NCBI RefSeq assembly: GCF_000189635.1
Contig: NW_002476426.1
Span: 496,001 to 560,000, forward strand
Direction of reading: 5' to 3'
From: Tetrahymena thermophila SB210
Taxonomy: Eukaryota; Ciliophora; Oligohymenophorea; Hymenostomatida; Tetrahymenidae
DNA length: 64,000 nt
Below the pieces are notes generated by a model. That model saw nothing but the letters and a program-made list of their open reading frames with translations. It searched no databases and was not told the origin of the DNA. This document shows, piece after piece, positions 38,301 through 51,997 of this stretch (its first letter is position 1; every line of letters starts with the position of its first letter). The translations under genes and the position numbers were made by a program.

Positions 38301-41300
38301 AAATAATTAAATAATAGTAAGTGTTTTTTTCTACCTATGAACCATGTGACTTGCTCAAAAGATCCATAATAATTTTGGCATGAGTTTAAAGGAGCTTAGT
38401 GAATGATTGTCTCATATTTTGTGGGTATTTGTCATAGTCCTTATAATATCCTTTAGGACAATCTTCATCAGTTAATACAGGTAAATCAATAGAATTAGTG
38501 ATCTCTTTAATGAACTAATAAAAGCTGTCATTGTAAATGTGCCTTTCAAACATGAATTGATGATTATCCATCCATACTTTCTTAAAGAAATTGTCAGGTA
38601 CGTAGGGCTAGAAATCAAAATAATCTACAAGAACTTTAACTTATTCAGATTCCTTCTATTCATTTTACTAAAAAAGATGTTAATTTATTTTTTAAAAATA
38701 TCTATTAATTAATTTATTTACTTATTATTCTTGTTTTTGTATTTCATATTTGGAAATTGGAACATATTAAAGAACTTTTTCCATTTGTTAAGTATTCTCA
38801 AACACTAATTAAACAGGGTCTTTTACTTTCTTTTCATAAACTAATATATAGGCATTTTTGCTATTATCTCTGTTTCTAAACCAACCAAAATTAAAGCTAC
38901 TGTCATCCCAGTCAGTATTATGTCCTCCAAAGCATTCGTTTTCAATATTCTTTATAGAAAAATCACGAACTCGAGAATCGTTAAATTCAAGCCAACTCTC
39001 CTTCATTTATTGGCTAATGTGCTCTTTCTAACGCAAAAAATCGATATAAGAATAATAATGTCCATATTCAGCAGTTCCTGTATGAACAACAACTCCTGCA
39101 AGCTTGTATTCATAGTTCTACTTTTCTTTTAGGTTTTATTTATTTCCTTATTCGCGAGCTTCAAGTCCTTCTTTTGTGTATGGCTCAAGATCAAGATTTT
39201 CAGGGAATTCTAAACGTGTATTTACCTTTATGTTTTACAAGCTTTCCAAGTCAAAAATAATACGCTTCAAATGAACAATCAAAACATTAGGTAAGTTAGC
39301 TAAGCTATTACGTATAGTAACTTCAACCTTTTTATCACATCCTTCGCATCTAAAATCTTAAATGGTCTCTCCAGCTATAAATTTATCTAAGGATTCTGTT
39401 AAAGATTTGAAGTTTTTAACCTCTACTGAGAGATTATAAAATTGTTAATAGGTGGTACTCACTTGCTTGCAGTTTGAGCAAATGACTTAGGAACATTGCT
39501 TTCCACCATAAACATTTTCTAAAATATTCTTAAATGGTGTCTTTTTTAATCCATTTTCAAGTTTATCGAATATCATATTTAAGAACTCCTAAGCATCTTG
39601 CTAAATGACTGTATTAACAGGCTCGCCGCTGTAGTCTTTAAATGAATAGCAGAACTCTATTGGGTTATAATCAACTCTATCACTCATTTCTAAGAAACTA
39701 AACATTTGTTAAAATTGATGTAAAATATTGTCATCAGTAATCATTTTTTTCTTATTGTAAATTGCTTCAACTAAATTTTCTTATTCTTCATCATTCGCCA
39801 TTAAAATTGCATACCTTTTCATAGCATTAAAATTAAAATATTTTATTTTAATGATTAATTGATAAATAAGGTGTGTTAAATAATTGAATGATAAGTGTTT
39901 ATTTAGAAAATAAATTACCTAAATGTTGGAGTCATAAAGAATTATTAAATCATCGCAATCATGTAGCAAATGCATCCTAAATTTTTTATTCCAACATATC
40001 CATAGTCGCTCTTTGATTCTCTCATATATGAAAGTTAGTATCCAGTATTTTAAGGGAGCATTTCTATTAGCTGCTAGAGACCATTTTCCATAAGAACTTA
40101 CATATTCTCAGGACAATTTTTACATAATGTAAGCAATAATCTAAGATTTTTAAAAATAAAAATAAATTTTAAACTTTAATATTTTAAGAGATAAAAATAC
40201 CTAAATGCAGCTATTCTGCTTGTTTCTCCTTTGCATTTAACCACTAGCTTATCATATTTCTTGATATCTTCGTTTTCTATTAAATGATGGTCTTATAAGT
40301 CAAATAAGCATTTATGGAAAATCTCTTTCACTAAATTGCTACCTTCTGGTGAACCAACTTCTACTTTTAATTCCTCTTTGAAAGATAAGATTCTATCACA
40401 TAGATTGAGAATTCCAATTAGAATTTTATCGTTTCTTGTGTGAGTTCTAGTTTCTGTGCTCTCATGATTTTTTAAACTGCTAACAAGCTATTTAAGAAGT
40501 GATGAAAAATCTAACCAATCGTATGAGACAGATGTATCGATTTAATGATAAGCTAAGCTATCAAGCAAACCACAAAATAATTCAAAATACTAAGTACAGT
40601 TTTAGTTATCATTGTGCAATCCTGGAATATTATTTATCAATACATGCATCAATCTTTAGATAGGTTAGGAATTACTATTTGACAAATGAGAAAGAGCAAT
40701 CATAAAGAAGCAATGGTTAAATATTTTTCTTATATTTTGATTTCCTTTGTAGAAAAGACCTGAAGAAAGGAGCTAAGTGAATTCTGATTTGTCTTGGTCA
40801 AAGAACTAATCTGAGATAGTTTTATCATAAGTCAATATTGCACTTACAATTAATAAAGAATATTCAACAATTATTCTGTCTTCACTTTCAAGCTCTGAAT
40901 TTGATGTGATGAAATCCATACACAATTTGCAAAGTTAATTCTATATAAGGAAAAATTAATGAATATCAAAAATAATTTGAATTATTTACCAAAAATGACA
41001 TGAAATCAAATTTTTAGAGAATTTAATTGCTCAATCCCTATGACTAAAGACTGCTAAGAAGTTATAGGAATTCCTCACTTTCCTCTATCTTCACTTCGTA
41101 GTTTTATTTTTTTTCGTTTTAATTTTTTGCATGTTGTTAGTCATCCATAGTCTCCATTCTTTTCAGTTCTTATTCTATTAGATTCTCTCTATATTCACTT
41201 TCTTTACGTCTGACAGTCAGTTCTCTGTTATTTCTGATATCTTCTCTGATAGATAAGATCAAAGCAGGTAAAGGCACATGAGTCAGACTCATACGTGTGA

Positions 41301-44300
41301 CAGTTTTGTAAATTTGAGATTGGTCGCATGCAAATGCTGCCACAATATAATTTTTGAAAATCTTTAAAATAAATGAAAGGATATACTTTTAGAAAGTATC
41401 AATATTTAAAATATCTTTTTTTGTTATCAATTAATTAAATCTTTTGAATAAGTGGTCAAAACCTCCTAATTTTATAAAATCAGATCTCCAATTCATCTTG
41501 AATTATTTAAGTTCTTCAGATTCATCACTTATTATTTTATTATAAGAAGTTGAGGATACTTTCTTATTTTCAATACTAACAACTTCTCCTTCTTCCATGA
41601 GATATTCAATGACGTGAAGATTGTAAAGCAGCTTATACATCGATTCACCACCGAGTACAGTTTCCCAATTAGGATTCTTTTCGTTTCTAATTCCTTCAAG
41701 CTTAACAATTTTTTCATATAGCACAGGACTAATGGGTAGTCTACTGATAAACCTCCAAGTAGCATTTGCAACATCTTTTCTATCTAACAAATCAAACACC
41801 TTAATATATTAAGTAAAATTGAATGACCAAAATTATTTAAATTAGCACTTGAACTGAAAAAAAAAAATTACCATTTTGAAGAACTTCTCATCACGAGCTA
41901 AAATGTAACGTGGCATAGAAGTAACATCAATTGATTCAATAGTTACTTCATCATACCTCTTTAAATCTTTTCTGTAGCCATGAGTAGCAAGATTCTTGCG
42001 GACTATTTCTTGCTTATTGCGGCATGCAGTAGAATAAAATTCTATGAAATTTTCTTCAGTAAGATAACCCTTTTTACCTTTATCATTATTTTCCATACAA
42101 AGGACTACTCTATTATCATTTTCTTAGCAGTTATCATTGGTACATGAGTTTATGAATTAAGCTACTTGTAAAGGTTTCATTCTTCCATCAACTTGGAATT
42201 GCTAGAACCACTTTTTAAATATTCTAATAGCTTTAGGATTAATTTCACCATTTATCAATAACTCCTCTTCTTTCACAGGGCTTCCTTTTCTTTGTGAAAC
42301 TAGTAGTTTTTCTCCATTTTTTAATCTATTTTTATTTAATTTGTAAAATTCATTTTGATTGGATATTAGTGATTATCAATTAATTACCTTAATTCTGCTA
42401 TAGATTTTCCATTTTCCTTTGCTTCTATTTCTCTTCTTGGCTCTGCAACTGCTAAAGCGACCTCTTCATAAGTACACTTAATGTATAAACCTACTTTGTA
42501 TAGGAGATCCATAACTGAATCGTTTGTGTACATCTTAAATGAAAAATTGTTAGGGATATCGCTGTTATAGTAGGTTGTTTAGAAGCAAAGAGTAATTAGC
42601 TCTCCTTTAGATAAAGACATAAGTGATTTGAGTCCTCCATTTCCTTTTTTTTCACTTTCATCAAGAATACTCTCCATAATCATAATACATCTCTTAATTT
42701 TTTCAGAATCCCCTTCTTATGTTTACTTTTACAAATACTCATAAGCCTATTGGTAATATCTTCTTTTAATGTTTTCTTCGCTTTCAGATACATTTTAGTC
42801 GAAATTCTAAGATTTTCCAAAAATTTTATAAGCTAAATAATTTTGAAATTTAATTTACTGTGTGAAGATTATTTAAAAACTCAAGTGCTTTTGCAATAAC
42901 TTCTTAGTTTTAATTGAGAGTGATCAAAGTCCATAAAGATTATATTCCCTTTAAGTTTGTAGGGAGATCTAGCATTTAGTATTCAAAGTCGGGCTAAATA
43001 AAAAATAAGAAAATAAGTTAACAAAATAGCAATATTCAAAAAAGATTACATTAGTTCTGGCATCGTTTTATTAATAATATGACTAGGAATTGTAATGATG
43101 ATTATTGTACAAAATATTATTGTTATTATACATTTTAACGATAGGGAATTTTTTCATTTTTCCATCTTTTTCGTTAAGGATACAGAAAATACTTTTAAAG
43201 CAATTAAGTCCTTCGGGGGTCATAAGTCTTAAATCTTCCTCGTTGCAAAGTTTTGTATGGAAGAAAATGTCTAAGTCTTCTTTCTTTATTTACTAAGAAC
43301 TTTGATTCATGTTGTTCATGTTGTTTGTGTTAAGCTCAGAGAACCATTTATAAATAATATCTTTTTCTCTAGGAATTAAACCTTCAACAATAACTGCATC
43401 CCAAACTTCAGAAATAACTTCTAAGGTTAACTCAATATCATTTGGAAGATTCATATAAACTATTTTTATTTATTTGCTTTTTCTTAATAAATTATATCTA
43501 AATTATTGAAATGTTTACTAAAATTTAGAAAATCAATTCTTGATTGTATGTGTTCAATGTAAGTATTTCTAGGAATAAATGAGTCTAAAATTTATTCTGT
43601 GAGTTATTTTACAGAATCAGCTCCTAAATTTTCTTAAATCTTTACCAACAAGTCTTTTTTCATTTGACGGATGTTATTTACTAATACATGGACAATATTT
43701 TTATCTGTGAACAAGAAATTAACAGCTTCTTTTTTTATTATTGCATCCATATAGCCTTGAGTAGTATAAAGTTAATCAACAATCTTTTAAATGACTTTTA
43801 AAACATAAAGTGTGCTGTGAGTTCCCTTTTTTAGATAAATAAATTAATTATCATAAAATTAAACTTTATCTATTTTTAAAATAACTACTTTGTTTATGTG
43901 ATCTATACACTTTTCGAGGACAGTCTAAATTGTAATTTTATTATTATCTATGTTGAAGCTTTCACAAAAAGATTTGATGGTTTCTTCAACTAAATCTAAA
44001 GGAAGTTCATAACTATTTTCTATCAACTTCCAATAAAAAAGCCTTACACTATCCTAAAAATCGCTTGTTTTATTACTACGAAATCTTGTAAAACTATGAA
44101 CTAAATCAATATCTTCGATACCTATTTAATCTGGTTCAGTATCAATAATTTTTTTCAAAAAGAAATCAATAATATTTTTGTCGAATGATTGAATGTAAAA
44201 ATTATCAGATAAAATCTATTTTTATGAAAAAAATTATTTGGTTAAACAAATTATTCTATTTAAGCAAATATTTACTTTATAAATAGCTAATTTAAGTTCT

Positions 44301-46907
44301 GTGTCATTTCTGCGTGTTTAGTTCCAAAGAATTTCAAGGTGTTAATCTTTTATCATGCCTTCATTAAGCATGAATTTAAAGAAATCACCTGCCTTTTAAA
44401 TGAGTTGATATTTTTAACTATTAAATAGCTTTTAAAATATTTAATTTTCTTCAATCCAATCTTTTAGTTCCGAAGACTAAAGTGACTCAGCTGTTCTATC
44501 ACTCCTTAGTTAAGATAGAAGTTCCATAATAGTTTTAAGACCTTATAGTTAGGTTGTTATAAATTCAGAATTGAATGATTGAAGTGCAGTCTATAAGTTA
44601 AACTTTTCAAGCATTTCAATTTTTTGTCCTATTGAGTAAATCCTTTTCATAAAACTTCCTAAACCCATATTGACACTATCTATTTTTTCCTTTGTGAAGT
44701 TACGCAAGTTGCTTGGTGGGCTATCTAATATGCTTTTTTGGACTGCAGGAATGATTCTTTTAGCATATGGGTAAACAAAATTTCTATTTAAACACATTTG
44801 AACATTTGCAAACATGTGCATTAAGCTTGCTAAATGGTCGATAGAGCACCATTCTTCACCTTATCCCTCAATCTTATTTAAAATCAATTCAAAACCACCC
44901 TTTTTACCAAATTTGTTAATCGCTGCAAGCTAAAATAAATTAACAGCCTAATTTTTTTTAGGTGAAGCATAAACTACTTCATTTTCTACTTCTAAGACCT
45001 AAACTAAATCATTGAAATCATCTATATGCTCATCTTAATTGGTAGTAGATGCTTTAGTGTATAATTTTTTTGCCTATGATTAATATCTAAAAAATATAAC
45101 TAATTAGATGTGCTAATTCTATAAAACACTGAATAATTTACTTTTAAATGCGAGGGTGTGTAGCATCAAACCACTCATCGTACTACTATGACCACCCATT
45201 AAATTTACCTTTATCATCTTTTCTTTAACCATTTGGATCATAAACTCTATAACCTAAAATTAAATTAAATAAAAATATTAATTTACTTATTAACTTTCTT
45301 GTAAATAAATTCTTACCAACATAAACCTATTTTATCGTATAACCTTATTCATCTTCAATTTCTTTTACTTAAAGTACAGTACTGTTGTAAAATACATGAG
45401 AAGTATCACAGCAATCTACCAGATCTCCTTCTTTAAGTTAAAGTCTCCATTCCATTTCTTCGTCTGGGCATTTTGAACCCTTTTCGCGAATGTCAAAGTT
45501 TTCTCTGAAAACGGACCTATGTAAATTGGTTGGATTGATTTTTTATTTATTTATATTTGATGAAAAAGAAATTTTTACCTATTAAACTGCTTAGAGGAAT
45601 TCAAAAATCTAATAAAGATATGGTCATCTTAAATATTAACGATTTCTGCTCTGCTCCAGCAGTGCTTAACATATTATTTATCAATTTTAATTGCATCTAC
45701 TATTTATCCTACTTAGAGGTTTTATAGCCATTCACGAATGTCTTCCCTCAAACCAAAAAGTTACTGAATCTTAATTTATTTTTATTAAAATATGATATTA
45801 TTTTTTAGAAATATAAATGGGAAGCTTTAGAAAGATACTTAAATATTTTAGCCTGAGTATAGCAAATAAACTCTAGGAAATTTAATTATTTAATTATCAT
45901 AAAATAAATAAATTTGTATTAAATTGCTAAGTAAATTAAAAAACAATCAATTATTTTATTTGCGAGTCTGATCACAAAAAGTGAGATCAGAAAACAATAA
46001 AAAGATAGAATATTCAAATTTAAATATGAATTCATTTTTTTCAATATTATTATTATTATCTACTGTTTGCTTTATTTGTTATACTGAGTGCATTGTTTTT
46101 ATTTTCTTTAAATCTAATCTTATTATATCTTATTTATTTTTTTCATATGTTACATTTTCTTTTTACTAAACTCTACTTAACATTAATGTGGGAATGTAAA
46201 TGATGTAATAAGTTTTAGAAGCACAATTTTTAAAAACAAATTTTAAACTTAATCATTAAATAGCAGTTGTTTGTAGTTAAGCTGTAGCTAAATTCTTTTT
46301 GTAGCCAAAAATTGTAAAAAAATGTTCTTTTATTTTATTAAGATGCTTTAAAATTAAAGAAACTTACATGAAATGTAGAGCTTATTTTGTTGTTAATTTA
46401 GAAATACTACTTTTTATGATCGAAAATGTATGCAAGCATTTCTATAACTGAGACAGTTGTTTTATCAAATGTAGTAATAAATAGGTAAACAGATTGTAGG
46501 AGGATTTTATTAGAGAGTTCAGTCGTTTCTTCATAATGAAATATTTTCTCATCAATCAAATACTTTGCGCAATCATAGAAGAATGAATTCATAAAGAAAT
46601 CGAATACTTTGTCATCAGCTAAGTAAACTTCACGCCATCTGTTCTTACCATCTTCGTAGAGAAGGTGATTTTCATTCAAAAGTGTATAGAATTCTATTAT
46701 ATTTCTCATCTATACACGAGTTTATCGCTCAGTATGATTGGTAATTTAGTAAATAGTTCTGCCTATTGTTCTCCACTTATCTAAATCTTTTGCTGTAATG
46801 TTGCAATACTTTTCATGGTATTATATGAGTATTTCTTTGGAGATAGGCTCTTCAAAAAGTGTATTAATATCATAAATCTGCACCTTTTGTTGCTCGTACG
46901 GATACAT
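35369..46907 (-). CDS. giant ubiquitin-specific protease (USP, C19 family)
   Basis: Cysteine protease that removes ubiquitin from proteins, with about 3,000 codons over ~11.5 kb. The catalytic domain lies at about 40.1-38.7 kb: Cys box YGYVGIKNLGCICYMIAMIQ, then KDAQEFLNMIFDKLENG, then zinc pairs CSNC and CEGC, then LIVHLKRIIFDLE, then the His box AEYGHYYSYIDF, then WLEFNDSRV and NAYILVYEKK. Exon 1 (46907-46368) starts MYPYEQQKVQIYDINTLFEE. Exon 2 begins at 45769 after a 598-nt intron. Near 45.7-45.2 kb is a Tudor/MBT-like stretch (VGQIVDAIKI, HCWSRAEIV, GWSQYDEWFDATHPRIQ). Near 42.2-41.9 kb is an EF-hand-like pair (NDKGKKGYLTEENFIEFY). Helical solenoid flanks the protease, as in USP9X/24/34. 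The C-terminus ends with an E/Q run and a TGA at 35369. Many internal joins were not checked one by one. Confidence 0.9.
45968..45990. other. small hairpin inside a USP intron
   Basis: CTGATCAC, an AAAAA loop and GTGAGATCAG can fold into an eight-pair stem with a two-base bulge. It lies in the 598-nt first intron of the protease gene. No known RNA family was recognised. Confidence 0.35.
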
Positions 46908-48741
46908 CTAATTAACCAGATACCTTATTTTACTTCTTAAACTTTTACTTAATTTTTTTTGTTCCTTTTGGTTTTATTTGTCCTTCTACCTTTATTTTGT
47001 TGATCAGAACTCTTATCCTTTCTTTAAATTTTGTTTAACGTTTTCTTTTTATTTTATTCCTCTTATTGCCTTTATTATCTTCAATTATAAGACTGGGATT
47101 ATATTATTTTTTATTCTGTAAGAATATCCTATCCTATCCTATTCTTTTCTAGATACATTAGTCAAAATCATTACTTTTTATACAATCATGATGATCAAAT
47201 CAATTAGGAATAGCAACTCTTATATTTATTTATTTATTAAACCTTTTTTCTTCAAGTCCGCTCACTCCTCTCTTTTCTTAATTAGTGGATGATGATTTCT
47301 TTTGTAAGCGTCGAGTTAATTTTTTGATATTTTTCTATTTTTAATCTTAAAAGTATTATTCTATTTAAATCTTTGCATGTTTTAATTATTCGTTCCATCT
47401 ATAACTAATTAAAAAAATTCTTTTGTGAAATCCAAAAATGATTTCATCAGAAAAGGCATAAATGAGAATTAAATTAGATGAAAAGTTAAATAAACAAAAA
47501 ATAATGAATTTTATTAATTAAACCAAAGTATTTTTAAATTTATTTTTGAATTTTAATCTCAATCATCTAAAATAAAAAAATTAATAATTAGTTTATTTAA
47601 GATAAGAATTTTGTTAATATCCAGTTTCTAGATTTGTTAAATTTTATTTTTTATTTCAAGTATTTTAGGAGTTAAAAAATATAATTTTGATATATTGAAA
47701 AAAATTTAAATTATATTTTCTTATCTTCTTTTAAATTAAAAATAAAAAATTAATTATTGCATTACTTCAAAAATATAACCCTTTCAAGCTTAATATTCTA
47801 CCAGGAATTTAGATATTTTTATGAAGAAATATTTTATAAGGTCTTTTTATAATAATAAAGCAAAGTCAAACAGGGGAACAAGGTTATATATTTTTTAGAA
47901 AAAGATAAAATGTTAAATTTAATTTTGGTGTTATTTCTTGAAATCTATTTAAATGTTTTATATAAATTAGCTCAAAGCTTTGATTGTAGATTTTTAGTTT
48001 TTATAATGATTTTATTAGAAACATTTAAAATTAATTTAAACAAAATACTGCTTTTCAAAATTTAAAAATATATTAAAAATCGACTCACTCACTGACTAAC
48101 AAATTGATTGATTATTATTTTTGAATGATCTGTTTTTTAAATGATAAAAATAAATAAGTTTGAAAATAAATAAAATATTCATAATTTGATAAAGATATGA
48201 TGAATTTAAAAAATAATAATAATCGAGTTTAAATAGAAATTGATAAAATAAAAATGATAGATCTACTTTGAAAACCCAAAAGTAAGCCAAATCCTCTCCC
48301 TAAGATATTTTTATATCTACTTATATAAAGATATGTTTTTTAAGAATTTATTTCTACTTATTGGCATAATAAAAAAATTATTTATGAATACATATAAACA
48401 TACACATACATAAACACATACTTAATTTAAATTATTACTTGTGAGTACTGAAACAATAAGAAAATCGGGGGATACAAAGTAAAGTAATGCTTGCTGATTA
48501 TCAAATTTGATTTCTACTATTAACATGTGAATAGCAAAGTCTTTTCGTGCAAAAAAATCAATAAAAAAGCAAATTGATAATTTAATTAAGTCAATAAGAG
48601 TTCTTCTTATTAATTTTTTCAAAAAAAAATTAATTAATAAATTAAGAAGAAAAAGAAAGAAAAACAAGAAAGACTGTCCTTAGCAATAGATAGTTAGGAT
48701 AAATAATTAAATAAAATAAGAGAAGAGGAAAATAAAACGAA
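46908..48741. other. divergent intergenic region
   Basis: Separates the start of the USP gene (minus) from the start of the next plus-strand gene, so it should contain both promoters. The USP side is strongly pyrimidine-rich on the plus strand, with a TATCC repeat at 47125-47143. Minus-strand frames at 48096-48290 and 48422-48667 are hydrophobic AT-rich translations of chance length. Confidence 0.5.
47125..47143. repeat. TATCC microsatellite
   Basis: Nearly four TATCC units in the upstream flank of the ubiquitin protease gene. Confidence 0.8.
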
Positions 48742-49400
48742 ATGTTGAAGATAGAAGAAGAGTAATAGAATAAAGATAACTGCTTTTCATATGAAATATG
48801 TACTAACTGGGATATTAAATGGCAGTTTGACCTGCGTAAAATTCATAAGCAAGCTCCAAAGAAGGAGTCTTTTCAGGTTATATGCAACTCAGATGATACA
48901 GTTTAGAATAAAATTGAATAGGCTATCAATAAACTTGAATATTGCTATTATGAAAAGAAATATGACAACAACAGCACGTCTACTACTCCTATTGTCCCTA
49001 AAAGTGAATAAAAAAGAGCAAAATTAATACGTAAAATGGCTGAAAAGGCATTTAAGGCATTTAAGATGAAACTTCCAGAAATTGCCAAAGAAGTAATTCC
49101 CTATTAATTTTTATCTTTAAATAAAAACAAGCATGCAATCAAGATTTAATCTTGGTGAAAAACATAATTTAAAAATGATCAGAAATTGATTTGAATAAAT
49201 TTTGGTATGTAAAACTTAAGTTGCAAGAAGACAAAAACAACATAAAGTTGTGGTTCAGGAAAAAACTGGAGTCACAAGAAGACAATAACAGAATTTTGGA
49301 GAAATGCAGAAAGTGGATCCATAACAAATTGGTAATATTATTAATATTTATATTATTTTTCTTATTATTTTAGTTGTATTTTATTCAGCTAAATGAATGA
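48742..49400 (+). CDS. unrecognised small gene, exon joins uncertain
   Basis: The first exon runs from the ATG at 48742 through about 120 codons. It reads CFSYEICTNWDIKWQFDLRK, then IHKQAPKKESFQVICNSDD, then the basic helix EQKRAKLIRKMAEKAFKAF, and reaches a GTAATT donor after LPEIAKE (about 49092). A second coding-like block at about 49.21-49.33 kb reads NNIKLWFRKKLESQEDNNR. It can join in phase with an acceptor inside ACTTAAG near 49221; a short last exon then gives LLNE and a TGA at 49398-49400. The more obvious acceptor near 49182 leads straight to a stop, giving a shorter protein. I do not recognise the family. No signal peptide or membrane segment is visible. Confidence 0.5.
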
Positions 49401-49856
49401 CACTTAATTAAATTTCTATCTTTGTGTCTCTTGACTTACTCGCTTTAATTTTTTTTTGCTTTTTTTTAATTTCTTGGTTGGCTAAATATTTTTAATTATA
49501 TATATTAATTACATTTTCGCTGATAAATTTTAAATCCGCATTTTTTGCAATACATTTACTGTTCATGCAATCTCAGCCATTAATATCTTACTTACTCATT
49601 TCAACAATCTTTTTTTTTGTTCAATTCTAACGCTTTTTCAAATTATTCCTTGCTTGGAATTTATTTTTTTAATTTTAAAATAACAAATATTTCCCCTACT
49701 CCCTCACTAATTAGAAAAGAAAAATATTTAATTCCCCTCCAGTTTTAATTGATTATTAATTAGCATTGCTTTTGTATTAATTTTTCGCTTTAATTTTTCC
49801 GCCTCTTATTCTTAATTAGACCTAATTTAAATTTATATTTCACTTAACATTTTATT
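49401..49856. other. intergenic spacer
   Basis: T-rich spacer between two plus-strand genes. Nothing recognised. Confidence 0.6.
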
Positions 49857-51997
49857 ATGGCAAAAATGGCTAATATAGCTAGTATTTTAGATATTTTTAT
49901 AGAAAATAAACATCATCAGCAACTAATTTAGTCAATTTGTCTCTTAAAATTATCTTTTGCATTTAGATATTACCAAATTAAGTAAAAAAAAATACCAATT
50001 TAACAAAAGAATGATGTAGAATATGAAGATTTTCTCAAGGTTGTGTATAAATACACAAAAAGCTGCTAAAAAGAAGAGGCTAAACGTTATAAAATTCCTG
50101 ACCCTTCTATGATCTTAAAAAAATCTTTTGTCTTACATCCTAACCCTCCTGGTGAAAAACAATCTAAAAATGCTCACTTACTTCTTTACCAAACTTGCAG
50201 TGCAGAAAACAGTTCAAGTTTAATTCACATAGACATTTAGCTTGAAGTTACAGATTTAATTAATAAAGAAGGTGAACTTGATAACAATAAAAATAATTTG
50301 ATTGAATAAATAAATAATTAAGCAGACTTTTTTAATGATTATCCTAATATCAATAACCCTTCATTTGGTGAATATAATGGAGATGAACTTAATAAAAATA
50401 GTAAATAAAACATACAAATTATCAATCATCTAAAATACAAAAATACTTGCTTTATTTATAAAATTAATGGTAATTATTATATAAGGGAAAAAGTTCTTTG
50501 GGATCCCAACTTTTGTGAATAGAATTAAATATTTTAAAATTCGTATTAACTAATTAGAGACATTATTTTTGAATATGAACTGATTAATATAACTAAAGAT
50601 AGGATATAAGGTAAAAAATTGTTTTATTTTAGCTTAAATTAACTTTTATTTAAACTTAAAAATTAAGATCTTTGGTCCTAAGCTTGCAAACAAATTTACA
50701 TTTAAATATAGCAGAAAAGATTTTTTTATGAAAATTAAAAGACAATTTGCTAATTTAATTCTTAGGAAGCAATAAACTCATAAAAAGAACATCTCATATA
50801 AATTAGTATAATTTTAAAAAATAAAAATCAGCAGGTTATCCACAAGGAATAAATTGAATGGGATATCATGAGCGATATTAACAAGTAAATATTTTTACAT
50901 TCAATATTAGAAGTATTTTAACTAAAAAAATTTAAATAGTGCAGAACAATTTGCTGAAATCCTCACTCAAGACTTGAGTCTTGAAAAAAACTATGCAGCT
51001 GAAGTTTCTAAATAAATTAGAGATCAAATTAGCTCTTATATGATAAAAAAAGTTGAAAAAATTGGAAAATTCTACCCTGAGTTTAACAAATAGAATCCAT
51101 CAGAGACATGGAATAGAGGTAAATTTATTTTTCTGATTAAAACAATCAATTTTGAATAATGAGTTTTAGGAAGTTTTAAACAAAATTTCAAAAACATGAA
51201 ATTACATTTTTGTAAAAGCTCTATTTTAATGTTCAAAAGTTGAAATTATTGATTGACAAATAATAAACTTTTAAATTATCAAAAGATATAAATTAATTTA
51301 AACTACATAGGATACTTGATTTTAAATATTATTCCAACAAATTTAATATTAAATAGTGAAAAAATGATTCCAAGTGTATTTATAATCATCAAAAAAATAT
51401 ATATATACAAGACATTAAAGTAAATTATAAAACTTGGATAAGTATTTCAGATATGATTTTAGAATATGAAGTCTTTATTAACATATAAATTTTCCAAAAT
51501 TTATTTGGAAAGTCTTCTATTTGGATATAAAATATATGAATTAGTAAGAGAGATATAAAAAATTAAAATATTTTTTAATGCTATTTAAAATAGTAAAAGA
51601 AAAAGAATTTATGAAAAAGAGATTGGTCCACACCATGAGTGAAGATATTCCCTTAATACCAGATGAATATCTCAGTGAAGATTTCCCATAATTTAAAAAT
51701 TTAGAAATGTTTAATCTTTTAAAGAGTAATTTAGATGTCATGCCACCTAAATTTTAAGAAAAGCTAATAGCTATAGAAAAGATAGAAGTAGCCTAAAAGA
51801 AAAAGAGTGAGAATGAATCTCCTTTCTTAAATATTGATAAGGCTATGCGCTGCTTAGATCCTAGTTTAATATTGCATGATAATCCATATGTACCATAAAT
51901 TTTACGTGAAAACAGACATATAAATGACTTAGAGCTCGAACTTGAAAAGAAGAGAGCAGTATTTAATAATCCTTTACTTGCTGCATAAATGAGCTGA
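49857..51997 (+). CDS. SNF5/SMARCB1-type chromatin remodelling subunit
   Basis: SNF5 proteins are core subunits of SWI/SNF-type remodellers in the nucleus. Four exons, 49857-50610, 50668-50884, 50940-51118 and 51594-51997, join in phase to 517 residues ending in TGA. The second SNF5 repeat is clear: IHKEQIEWDIMSDINNAEQF, then AEILTQDLSLEKNY, then EVSKQIRDQISSYMIKKVEK, matching the family core EWD..., FA..L..DL.L, I...IR.Q. The first repeat is more diverged: SLIHIDIQLEVTDL, then REKVLWDPNFCEQNQ, separated by a D/N-rich insert. The C-terminal ~135 residues (RLVHTMSEDIPLIPDEYLSE..., ending LLAAQMS) are helical and charged. The N-terminal 60 residues lack a clear winged-helix match. The large insert in repeat 1 is the main departure from animal and fungal homologues. 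Confidence 0.88.

Noticed and set aside
38870-38892. Partial likeness to the Tetrahymena chromosome-breakage sequence (AAACCAACC)
   Set aside because: Only the first part of the 15-mer matches, and it lies inside protease coding sequence.
48096-48667. Two hydrophobic minus-strand frames of 64 and 81 codons
   Set aside because: Their F/L/I/K/N composition is what random AT-rich DNA gives, and there are no motifs or exon signals.
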